From positions 1 to 64,000 of the forward strand of contig JAQMWT010000440.1 in NCBI GenBank assembly GCA_029834535.1: a DNA stretch of 64,000 nt. Reading direction: 5' to 3'. This document shows positions 1 through 8,469 of this stretch, in pieces; positions within the stretch are counted from its first letter, which is position 1, and every line of letters begins with the position of its first letter. The DNA is from Chrysophaeum taylorii. Taxonomy: Eukaryota; Sar; Pelagophyceae; Pelagomonadales; Pelagomonadaceae. Under the pieces are notes generated by a model. The model was not told where the DNA came from. It saw only the letters and a program-made list of their open reading frames with translations, and did no database searches. Position numbers and translations under genes: made by a program.

Positions 1-40
1 TCAGTTGCGGCCGGCATGGTAGTTTTAACACGACAACGGT

Positions 41-718
41 GTGTGTCCTGTGCCGGACAGTCCCTCGAGGAAGAGGCGTGCTGCTCAGACGTTAACGAAT
101 GCGGGTTTCCAGCAACGCCAGAGGGACAGGAGCAATACCGACGGACGCTTTGCTGCAGCAGGACAGGCTTCAGTGACTCAGCTGGCGCCGCGCGTTGTGC
201 AACAGCCGCAGGTGGTCTACAGCAGCACAGGTGCCAGGTGCAGGTCAACAGCAGCTGGTTGCAGGCACTCAGCACAGCGTTTGGTTGCAGGCTCTCAACA
301 ACAGGTGGTCCGAAGGCAGCCCGCAGTGCAGCGGACCGCTCAGACCTCGGTGCGCCTGGAGGATCTGACTACGGCTCTCAACACGATGAACTTGATTCGT
401 CAGGCACAGCAGACGGCTCCGCCGGGTAGAGGGCGACAGTCTCAGAGAGCGAACCCTAGCCAGCACAATGATGGTGTCGCCGCTCAGTGGCTTGAAGTGC
501 TTGGCGAAGATCAGGATGACACTAAGCGAGCGGACTACTGCACTGTGCAGTATTCTGAGCTCATGGAGGGCAACGTGTATAACGATGACGATGTTGGGGG
601 CGATGATGATAGCTTCTCTGCAGAAGGCTATTCCCCTGGTGACCCCATGGAACCTCCTTCCTTTTGGTCATCACTGAAGATGCATGGGTGGAGGAGCAGG
701 AGCAAAGTACCGAAGTGA
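41..718 (+). pseudogene. Gag-like region of Gypsy copy A
   Basis: An open 225-aa frame rich in Q, R, S and A, ending in an acidic D-rich stretch. I see no CCHC knuckle. The assignment to Gag rests on position, upstream of the protease-like and RT regions and downstream of where the 5' LTR should be. Copy B has a different, more N-terminal gag piece (coiled coil), so the two copies probably preserve different parts of gag. Coding continues in another frame from about 664, which implies a frameshift. Confidence 0.4.
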
Positions 719-1592
719 CTGGAGTTGCATCTAGAGTTCTCTCGGAAGACGAAGATAATCGTGACGAATTGGGGTATACGATTGTTCGTGTGGGACAAGA
801 TACCGTGGTTGCCATGGATATAGTGCCACCGAGGGACGACTGTGCCGAGCGTTATGCCGCTCACCCTTCCATCTCTTCGGATTTCGAGAGTTTCTGCCCT
901 CAGACTGCGTTGAATACCACTCAGGATCCCGACCATCGTGAAAATAAAGCCGTAAGGTACGATGGCACGAGATCCGCCTCTTTGACGTATGTGCCTGTGG
1001 CTATCTCTTCGCTAGATGGTTCGAAATATTCCATCATCGCTGCCGGTTTGGATGGCATGGCTGATTCCCCCTACATCGATCACCGCTTGTATCGCAAACT
1101 TGATCGTGACGGCAAAATCATCTATCGTCAGCCACTCCCTACGATTCGTACTCTAAATGGATCAGGAGGTTCGGGAGCTGCTATTCGAGAATGGGTCATT
1201 CTCGGATCTCCTTGGTGCCGACGACATCCATGCTGCTCATGTTCTTCGTTGGTCAAACGAATGGGCAGTTACTATTAGGAGCACGAGAATTACGACTCTT
1301 GGGTACGATTTTGGATTATGCGACAGAGAGAGCTATTTTTCGGCGTTCTGAAGTGACCATTGGAGTTCTCAAGAATCGGACTTCCGCCTCGCCACAAGAC
1401 CAGCATGGAATTGTCCTTTACAATGATGCATTCGATGCGACTCCGCAGGTAGTGCAGATGTTCCCGACAGCTAAGCTTGCTGTGCAATACGGAAATATCA
1501 AACTTGGACGCCAGTTGGTAAACCGTGGAGTTATGACAGTCTATTGCGTTCTATTCGTATCAGAGCGAATCACCATCACATTCCTCCGGTGA
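664..1592 (+). pseudogene. Retropepsin-like protease region of Gypsy copy A
   Basis: Two overlapping frames (664-1278 and 1191-1592) look like one protein split by a frameshift. Around 1040-1110 the translation reads YSIIAAGLDGMADSPYID. This resembles the retroviral aspartic protease active site (hydrophobic, then D-S/T-G-A, then a fold-closing segment), but the usual DSGA or DTGA is changed to DGMA. The downstream LLGARELRLLGTILDY is compatible with the following strands. The position between gag and RT supports the call. The enzyme is probably inactive in this copy. Confidence 0.45.
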
Positions 1593-1668
1593 TCAGACTG
1601 CTGGAAAAGCGGAAGACCAACTTGAATGCCCTGCAGACGAGGAAGATATCATCCCTCATTTCGCGTAC

Positions 1669-2109
1669 GTGACGAGTACTCGATTTCTTCTTCAAACCAA
1701 CCGTACTTCTTGGAGATGGAGTGCGATGTGCCGCTGGAAAGAGTCACGTATTCCGACCTTATCGGTCACTCCTCAAGATCTCCGCCTTGTACCTGGTTCC
1801 TATTCATCGTATTGTGCTGATGAGCCCAACGAAGTTCATGTGGCTGTGGAGCACATTGGTGACGAACCCATTGGTATCGACCCCGAAGTCCCGGTGGTCG
1901 AAGGCGAGATCATGCCGCATGAAGGATGTGTCAACATGCAGCTAGAAGCCACTGATGACGTGTGTCATGCCACTCTTACGGCTGCTGTTGACGACGATGA
2001 AGTCGAGGAGGATGTCTTGAGTGACAGACCTCCTCCTCAGCCACCTCCAGATGAAGTGAAAAAAACACCAGAAATGGAGATGGAGGCGACTGTTAAGGCT
2101 GCTATCTAA
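1669..2109 (+). CDS. Acidic, proline-rich linker of Gypsy polyprotein
   Basis: This 146-aa frame lies between the protease-like and DNMT regions. Its C-terminal half is strongly acidic and contains a PPP-rich stretch (DRPPPQPPPDEVKK). The same segment, from GEIMPHE onward, is present in copy B at about 35270-35470, where it joins directly to an N-terminal gag piece. It is probably a linker in the polyprotein and has no recognisable domain. The frame runs to about 2109, and the DNMT frame follows within about 10 bases. Confidence 0.4.
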   Translation: MTSTRFLLQTNRTSWRWSAMCRWKESRIPTLSVTPQDLRLVPGSYSSYCADEPNEVHVAVEHIGDEPIGIDPEVPVVEGEIMPHEGCVNMQLEATDDVCHATLTAAVDDDEVEEDVLSDRPPPQPPPDEVKKTPEMEMEATVKAAI

Positions 2110-2119
2110 GCACGCCTCC

Positions 2120-3087
2120 TTGGTTTGGATACCCATCACCTACACCTTTGTCGTCGTCTACTTTGCTGGCGCTGGAGGATCAACGTTGGGTATCCGGCGA
2201 TGCAATGAGCTATATGGCAGTTCATTTCGCATTGTCCTGGCTTTGGATGCTTGTCCTCAAGCCCGAGCCACCTTTGAGCTCAATTTTCCGAAGATTCCCT
2301 ATGTTTTGCATGAGTTGGGGAAATCTCATCGTCGTACATACGACTTGGTGTTGTCGTATTTACACTCAACTTTTGGAAGCATTCTTATTTTCACGCAAAT
2401 CCGCCGTGTATCTATGGGTCGACTGCCAATTTGCACTACAGGGACGCACGCAAGGGCGCTACGATTACTTCTTGGGTCCTGCGTCATTTCCGCAACGCAC
2501 CTTATGTTGGACGATGGACGCTCGAGCAGGAACCATCAGTGATCCCTTTTGTGCATCACCAATTTTATGTGCCGCGTATTGTTGATTTCTATAGTATCAC
2601 GCCAGAGCTGCTGTGCTCGCGCACGCGCCTACTTGCGTGCAATGTTCGCTTGAACTGCCGTTATTATCGCGTGTACCACCGAATTTACGGGACCGTTTTG
2701 GCCCAGCGTTGGGATTTACAAGTGGTCACCCGCTCATTATAGTGAACAGTTTCTCATCTACGCGCCCGGCTATCGGCCCTACCTTCACGGTGACGCGCAA
2801 TAAGCTCCGCTTAGGACCTCATTTCTCGAACACCCGCCCACTCACGTTGCAGATGCACCAGGAAATTATGACCGTTCCTGCTACGTGGCAATGGAGTGCG
2901 ACAGTTTCAGACAGTAGCTATGAAGATGCTTGGCAGTATGGTGCCACCCGCGACTATGACGCGGATTGCGCTAGCAGTGCACAATTCGTTTGACCCTTCA
3001 CTTCGAAATTTGGGTAAGTTGCGGAATATTGCGACGACTACGCCCAACCTGATCACCATATTCTCCGGTTTTCACCTTTTGCTGTAG
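2120..3087 (+). pseudogene. 5-cytosine DNA methyltransferase domain in Gypsy copy A
   Basis: The order of motifs matches C5-DNA methyltransferases. Motif I (SAM binding) reads YFAGAGGSTLGI from 2159. Motif II has an acidic residue in VLALDACPQA (Asp at 2246), followed by an NFPK segment. Motif IV reads HANPPC, with the catalytic Cys codon at 2407-2409. A motif VI-like WTLEQEPSV lies near 2518-2544; the usual ENV is changed. A motif VIII-like CSRTRLLAC lies near 2614-2640. Motif X reads MLGSMVPPATM near 2926-2958, matching the family's GNAVPP. Motifs I-II are in one frame and IV-X in another, so there is a frameshift near 2350-2380, plus a stop at 2740-2742. It lies between protease and RT, where plain Gypsy elements have no such domain. 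It is damaged here but was clearly a full catalytic domain in an ancestor. Confidence 0.85.
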
Positions 3088-3125
3088 AGTCGCGCATTCC
3101 AACGATCGACCCTGCCACTCGAAGT

Positions 3126-4935
3126 GTGTCATGGATTTCGCCTGATGAACTCTATTCTCCCGCGAGTCCTGCACCATCAGCTGCTGCCACCACCACCCCG
3201 CCACCACCTTCAGTTACGTCGCCTGGGACGGCTTCATCTTTGCAGGGGGCACCGTCGCCACTGCTGTTATGCAGAGCAACCAAGTTGACAACCAGCCCTC
3301 CGCAACTGCTGAAGAAGAAGGCACCGCGAAAGAGCGACCAGCGTATTTCAATAAGTACGTTCCGTGGGCGGACGCGCCTCGACGAACATGGTCAACCTTC
3401 ACCGGTGATGCCTCCTCATTTAGCGGATCAGGAGCATGCAGGTCATCCCTCCGACCGTCGCGCAGGTCGAAGAGGTGATGACTGAATTGGGTATTACAGA
3501 GCATCCTGCTTTAGATGATGACGAGAAGCTGATGATGAAGCATTTAATCTCGTATTCGTGGGCATTTTTCGATGATGTGATGAGACCTGTTGATTCACCT
3601 GAAGTGACGCTCCGGTTCAAAGAAGAGAACCCGACCCCCGTCAAACTCTCGCCATATCGGTTGTCGAAAGAAAAGATTGAATGTTTGCGGATGCAGATTG
3701 AAGCATGGACCCGAGACGGAGTTATTCATCCTGCGAATTCTCCATGGGGTTTCCCTATTTTGATGTTGCCTAAGAGAGGTGCCGAGCCTGGCACTTCCAA
3801 TGCTTACAGAGCAGCTGTCGACCTACGGCGCCTCAATGCATTGCTCAAGGATGATAGCTGGCCGAGTGTGAGCATGGTTGACGCGCTGATGTTTCTCGTC
3901 GACAAGTTTTGTCGTTCCAGTTTGGATATTCGTTGGGGCTATCACAATTATTTGCGATTGTCGCTAGATGCACGAGATGTGGTAACCTTCACTAGTCCTC
4001 TGGGAGCGTACAGCTACATGCGTCTAGCTTTGGGAGTCAAACCAGCCGGAAGTTTGTTTTGCAAGCAGTTGAACACTGACTTGTAGAAATGGCTATATTG
4101 TGATCTCGTGGCATATATCGACGATATTCTCGCCGGTCACGCAGATACAAAGAATCACATGCAGTGCCTTGTGCAAGTTATTCCCCATCTCGCCTTGAAG
4201 GGGTACAGCGCCAAGATCAAGAAGATTCATTTTATGCAAGAAGTCATTGAGTTTGTGGGTCATTTATCTACCCCGAACGGACTTCTTCCATCACCAAGGT
4301 CTTTAGAAGCCATCAGACACATGCCAATTCCTGGCACTTTGTCGGATGCTGACCCTAAGAAGCAAGTGCGATCTTTCCTTGGAATGGGGAGATTTTGCCG
4401 GCGTTATGTAAGGAATTTTGCGAAAGTTGCAGAGCCATTAAGACAACTGACGTTGCCGGACGTGAAATTCAAGTGGACGAAAGAGTGTCAGGAAGCTTGG
4501 GATGCCATCATCGAGGCTATTGTCACTTCGAAGGGCGTCTATCATCCTGATTACTCATTACCTTTTTACATTCGAACTGATGCTTCCGCGCATGGGTTGG
4601 GTGCTTACCTATTTCAAAAAGTACCAGTCGTTGACGACGATGGAAGAGAAAGAATCGAAGAGAGAGTTATCGAGTACTGGAGTCGAACCGTGCCTTAGTC
4701 GATGAGGAAGTATGATCCTCGGCGCTTGGAACTCCTCGCAGTACTCTCTGCTCTCGAAAATTTCCGATTTTATATCGAAGGTCATCAGACGAAGTTAGAG
4801 ACGGATCATCATAATTTAACGTTTCTGCGGGATTCGAATCATACGCCTGGACAGTTAGCACGATGGGCTATGCGGCTTGCTGCGTTCGACCGGGAGCTCG
4901 GATACAAGCCTGAAAGCTCCCCTGGAGAAAGATGA
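3126..4935 (+). pseudogene. Reverse transcriptase and RNase H of Gypsy copy A
   Basis: A proline-rich linker (3126 to about 3430) leads into a Ty3/Gypsy RT read in one frame from 3436 to 4935. Visible parts are the fingers segment (KLSPYRLSKE), PANSPWGFPILMLPK, DLRRLNALL, the SSLDIRWGYH block, the catalytic YIDD at 4114-4125, the SFLGMGRFCRRYV thumb/connection, and RNase H blocks TDASAHGLGAYL and YDPRRLELLAVL. Two in-frame TAG codons occur. The one at 4084-4086 replaces a Ser codon that copy B keeps. The one at 4696-4698 is shared with copy B. The frame ends at TGA just after the RNase H region, where the integrase core has been deleted. Confidence 0.92.
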
Positions 4936-5875
4936 ACGGCGTCAGCCAGACTGGTCGAATTTCCTCCCATATGTGTCATTCATGTACAATAGGATGTACA
5001 TTCCGGGAACGAAGATTTCACCTTTCATGATGCGTACTGGCAAGCAACCCCTGTTGCCACCTGATTACAATCTTTTGAGTGAACAGCGTGATCTACCGCA
5101 ATCACGTCATCAGATTTTGGTGGAATTTAAGAACAAGTTTGAATTTTATAGTCGACTCGTTACACGAGCTCATCAGAAAGCACAGGAGAGTCAAAATCTC
5201 AACTATGATGCCCACCAAATTGACATCCAGTTTTCCCCAGGTGATTATGTTCTGCGTTTCGTGCCTAAGACACGCCACAAGCTACGGCCCATTTGGCGCG
5301 GACCTTACATGGTTACTAGAAAGATCTTTCCCGTCGTTTATGAAATTCAAGACGTCAACGACGATGATGCTGAATCGGTTGTAGTATCTGTACAACAGAT
5401 TGTGCCTTTGAAAGTGCCAACCATCGACACTTCTTCAGCCCCTCTGCATTTACCCTCGGACCGCGACCGGTTCAAACATGGTAAGTTCGTGATTTTCAGG
5501 GTGAGAGGACGATCCAACGCGTGGAAGAAGCGTCTCTATGTTACCGAAGTCTACGAAGAATATGACCACGACAATGATACAGTTGCTCTTCACTACTATA
5601 CCGATTTGGGACCGCGCGATGATCCTCGCGTCTTTGATCCTACTAAGCCTCTGGCTGAGCGACGCTTTAGACCAGAATACAAAGATCCTGACGGAGGTAG
5701 CTTCACACGCCTACGACCAAACATGGAGGGCTGTGAACCCTGTGTGACTGATTTCCACCCGGATGAAATCGATGTCCTCGTCACTAACTTCGGTCTCCAC
5801 AGCAACAAAGTTCCTGCTGATGTAGCTGAGCGAGCTTATCGTACCATTCGTGAGCGTGACCTTCGTCACCCTTGA
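4936..5875 (+). CDS. Integrase C-terminal domain with SH3-like tail, Gypsy copy A
   Basis: This open frame (nominally from 4877) starts in the last helix of the integrase core (WSNFLPYVSFMYN, PFMMRTGKQPLLP). It runs through a GPY/F-type motif (RPIWRGPYMVTRK) that marks the integrase C-terminus of many Gypsy elements. A further 170 residues follow. Part of this extension (FVIFRVRGRSNAWKKRLYV and the strand-rich run after it) looks like a small beta-barrel module of chromo, BAH or Tudor type; that is an inference from pattern only. The zinc finger and D,D,E core seen in copy B are absent. The stop is at 5873-5875, followed by about 130 bp of noncoding sequence before the polypurine tract. Confidence 0.8.
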
Positions 5876-5999
5876 AGTCGAGGACGACTTCATCTCAAGT
5901 AGGGGGCTCCACCTGTGGCAGTAACGCCCATTTCCCCCACTTGCCTGCCTGCCACCTGACTTTCCCTGATTGTTGCCCTGGTATTGACCTTGCATTTAT

Positions 6000-6006
6000 G
6001 GGGGGG
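6000..6006 (+). other. Polypurine tract of Gypsy copy A
   Basis: A run of seven G directly precedes the TGTC that begins the proposed LTR. Copy B has the same G7 run at 40716-40722. A purine run at this place is the plus-strand primer expected for an LTR retrotransposon, and it fixes the left LTR boundary. Confidence 0.6.
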
Positions 6007-6243
6007 TGTCATCTCGACACCTTCACCTGCGCTTCCACTGGACCCAATGTACCGGGCATTTGTATTACTTTCTTGATGTCTTCTTGATATTACCCTCTTT
6101 TGATTGTCCGATTTCGTGATGGCGTGAGGTATTACGCTGAGATCGGGCGTGTGGTGGTTTCTCCCGCGGTTCGGGTTGGGAGGAAGGGCTGTTGAGGCCC
6201 CCGGTCCGGCCGGGAGGGGCGGGTATCTGAGAAAACCACTACA
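6007..6243 (+). repeat. 3' LTR of Gypsy copy A
   Basis: The sequence starts TGTC after the G7 tract and ends CCACTACA. Its right two-thirds (TTACGCTGAGATCGGGCGTG, then GCGGTTCGGGTTGGGAG and GAGGGGCGGGTATCT) matches both LTR copies of element B at 34127-34266 and 40836-40962. Length is about 237 bp. The 5' partner is outside the window, so the target-site duplication cannot be checked. Confidence 0.75.
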
Positions 6244-6379
6244 CCCCCTCTTAGCAGTCGACCTTCAAAGACATACATAAATAATCGGAGGCAAAGAGGT
6301 CATTGATTAGTGCCTGGTGTCGTCATATACTGAAAAGTACTCAAAACGGACGCCGAAACGGACATTATTGTTAGTACGA

Positions 6380-6717
6380 ATACAAAATTTCGGGATGTTT
6401 GTGCGCTAGATGACGTACGGGAGGTCGCTCGCCAAGGCACTCCGGAAATGCGACATCCCCTTCAACTCGTGGCACGACCTTGCACAAGACCGCGCGCAGT
6501 GGCGGTCCGCCATCAACGCCTTTTCCTCCCTCGCCTCTACCCCAGCTGTGTGATTTTGCTCTGTGATCCTGGACCGGCGACTGCCGGCCCAGCCTGGCTC
6601 CCATGCCCGGGAGAGGTCCGAAGTTAGTTAGTTAGTTAATCGCTTTCGCGATTTTTTTTTTTTTTTTTGTCCGGCCCACAATTTTTGTCCGGGTGCGGCC
6701 AGTTGTTTAGAATTTTG
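6380..6717 (+). mobile_element. 5'-truncated LINE insertion with 14-bp target-site duplication
   Basis: The segment is flanked by an exact 14-bp direct repeat, TATTGTTAGTACGA, at 6366-6379 and 6718-6731. Inside are the last 48 codons of a LINE protein (6410-6553), a short 3' UTR ending GAGAGGTCCGAAG, a (TTAG)n tail at 6624-6638, a TCGCTTTCGCGA hairpin, an 18-bp T run and about 60 further bases. The 3' UTR and tail recur at 32099, 39847, 41193 and 48153. Matching protein sequence is found in the long LINE at 62367-62455. Confidence 0.8.
6410..6553 (+). pseudogene. C-terminal fragment of LINE reverse transcriptase protein
   Basis: This 47-residue frame begins MTYGRSLAKALRKCDIP and continues into a WHDLAQDRAQWR block. 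The family resemblance is to the conserved end of LINE ORF2-type proteins (G-R-P-x-x-T, then LAxDRxxWR). It is better preserved here than in the long LINE at 62367, where the same block carries small indels. It ends at a natural TGA. As a 5'-truncated copy it encodes no enzyme. Confidence 0.75.
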
Positions 6718-6738
6718 TATTGTTAGTACGAGGTATAT

Positions 6739-6947
6739 GTCTGTCTTTAAATGTCGACTGCTAAGAGGGGGGTGTATATGTCTGTCTTTAAATGTCGACT
6801 GCTAAGAGGGGGGTGTGTGTGGGGAGCATGAAGGATGTGGGTGGGTTTGTGGGGTATGAGGGATGTGCCTGACGGGCGGAGATAAGTACGTGGGACCTAG
6901 TCGGGGTCATCGCCGAGGCGTGGGGCAGGCGAAGAGAGGACGGGCCC
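6739..6947 (-). repeat. R1 repeat, full copy plus 43-bp tandem duplication of its end
   Basis: Bases 6790-6947 are the near-exact reverse complement of the 156-bp insertion at 25415-25570. The end sequence, TCTTTAAATGTCGACTGC plus TAAGAGGGGGG, is repeated in tandem at 6745-6790. Further partial copies occur at 6241-6275, 7338-7390, 7655-7745 and 41520-41596. It has no coding capacity. It behaves like a short nonautonomous mobile element. Confidence 0.7.
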
Positions 6948-7337
6948 CGCCCGTAGGTCGTACGCATGCTGCCGCCGGACGTATGTGCGACGAAGGGCTG
7001 CGGCAGGAAAGGATTATGCGCGCCGACTTCTTACCCTGCTTCGACGGTGCCCTCGACGTCTCGAGGGTGCCGAGCGGGTTGAGGAGCGCTTCCTTCCTGT
7101 CGATCAACCTTCAAACTGTCCACGAGCTTCGCTCCGAAGACTCGTGAAATGATTTATGGTTGAGATTAGTCGATTTGAAGAAGGGGAACGCCTGGTGGCG
7201 TTGTAATACGTGCGTTAGGGGTTGAAGTAGAGTCCAGTAAAAAGTCCAGTAGACGGGAAGTGGGGTAGAGAACTCGATAGAACTAAGGGGTAAGGATGGC
7301 GGTGTGAGGGTTACCGCCACAAGGGTGACGTCCTGGG
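6948..7337. other. Spacer, nothing recognised
   Basis: About 390 bp between R1 copies. Short frames on both strands show no domain, and I see no repeat copy elsewhere in the window. Confidence 0.5.
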
Positions 7338-7399
7338 TGTATATGTCTGTCTTTAAATGTCGACTGTTAAGAGGGGGGGGGTGTGGGTGTATATGTCTG

Positions 7400-7640
7400 G
7401 GTGGCGCTAGCCACAACACAAACGCTAACCCTGCGATCGCTAACCGTTGGTTGCGATGGAGGACGGCGCCTAACGCTTGCTCCCTGCGGCGGCCCCTGCC
7501 GTCCCGGAGTGAGACAGTGCCTGCTCGCCTCCCGGGCTGGCCGGTTAGCACCCGGAAAGTCCGCGCTGGGATTTGGTTCGCTCGGTTGGGCAGAACGCGA
7601 CGGACAGGTCGATTGTTCGTGGACCAACACGTCCCGGCGG
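7400..7640 (+). repeat. SINE-like unit related to the 39481 and 32099 insertions
   Basis: The segment contains GTTGCGATGGAGGACGGCGCC, CTCGCCTCCCGGGCTGGCC and TCGATTGTTCGTGGACCAAC. The first two blocks match the unit inserted at 39481-39847 in the same order. The last block, with its upstream CGGTTGGGCAGAACGCGAC, matches the reverse strand of 32270-32390. It lacks the (TTAG)n tail and abuts an R1 end, so it appears to be truncated or chimeric. Confidence 0.55.
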
Positions 7641-7654
7641 TCGACTGCTAAGAG

Positions 7655-7745
7655 GGGGTGAGTGTGTGGTGCACGAAGGATGTGGGTGGTTTTGTGGGGT
7701 AGGTCGACTCTCTTTAAATGTCGACTGCTAAGAGGGGGGTGTGTG
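7655..7745 (-). repeat. R1 repeat, partial copy
   Basis: It contains the AAGGATGTGGGTGG and CTTTAAATGTCGACTGC blocks of R1 in minus orientation, with the interior rearranged. It directly precedes the Copia-like coding region. Confidence 0.6.
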
Positions 7746-8469
7746 TAGGGCCACAAAGCATAAGACCGAAGACTTACGCAGTCTGCTGGACGATTCTCTT
7801 TTCGATAGTATGCTGTCTGTCATCAAGCTACTCCAACCCCTGGTACTACTGGCTAAGATGACACCCCCGCACAAGTACTGTCATCAAGACCACATAACTG
7901 TGGCCAATCTCATCCATACTACACTCGATTACTGTGTCGATGTTGTTGATAGGTTCCCGAGCTACCTCTGTGGCGGCTACCAACCTAGAGAAAGATGGAT
8001 ATGCATCGCACACAGGTATCCTACTGGACCAAATAACATATTGTCATGGCCTATCCTCCATCCACGCCCCTTCCTAAAGATCGTGGATGACTTACAAGCC
8101 ATTCCTAAGCGACTTTGGCTACCCAAACACATCGCCAAAGATTGGACCCGGGTGTTCCCCGATTCTCCATATGTGCCCGTTCCTAAAACGTTCGCACCTT
8201 ACTCTCGCACAGGCTCTGTTCAGCTTACTATGGCTGACCTTGAAACACTCAATATGTTATTATTGCGCCTTCACTCACAACAGGCTCACATCAACGTACT
8301 CACTCTGTTCAATCCGAGTGTACTTATCATCAGCTGTGCTTCAAACGCTCCTCCATGGAGCCGCTGCCTCATGCAACTAATTCTATACACGTCAAGGCTT
8401 TTACAATCCTCTATAACGTGTTTGCCAGATTGCACACTAACTCACCCACTCCTGTGTCCTATTACATAA
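7741..8469 (+). pseudogene. N-terminal Gag-like region of Copia-like element 1
   Basis: A 242-aa frame without a recognised domain, overlapping the following long frame by about 115 bp in another register. Composition and base use match the downstream integrase-RT frame, so it is probably the start of the same polyprotein, separated by a frameshift near 8355-8460. I cannot identify a Gag signature. The first codons come from R1 repeat sequence, so the true start is unknown. Confidence 0.35.

Larger units (their letters stand above)
1..6243 (+). mobile_element. Ty3/Gypsy-like retrotransposon with DNA methyltransferase, copy A (5' end outside window)
   Basis: A plus-strand LTR retroelement, read as gag-like, protease-like, acidic linker, DNMT, RT, RNase H, integrase C-terminal domain and 3' LTR. 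The same order, with nucleotide similarity for most of its length, recurs at 34115-40962 (copy B), so this is a repeat family and not a chance ORF cluster. The polyprotein is broken by frameshifts and TAG stops. The integrase zinc finger and catalytic core are missing: the sequence jumps at about 4921 from the RNase H end to a point that lies about 1.06 kb further on in copy B. The 5' LTR and gag start lie left of base 1. The copy is almost certainly not autonomous. Confidence 0.88.
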
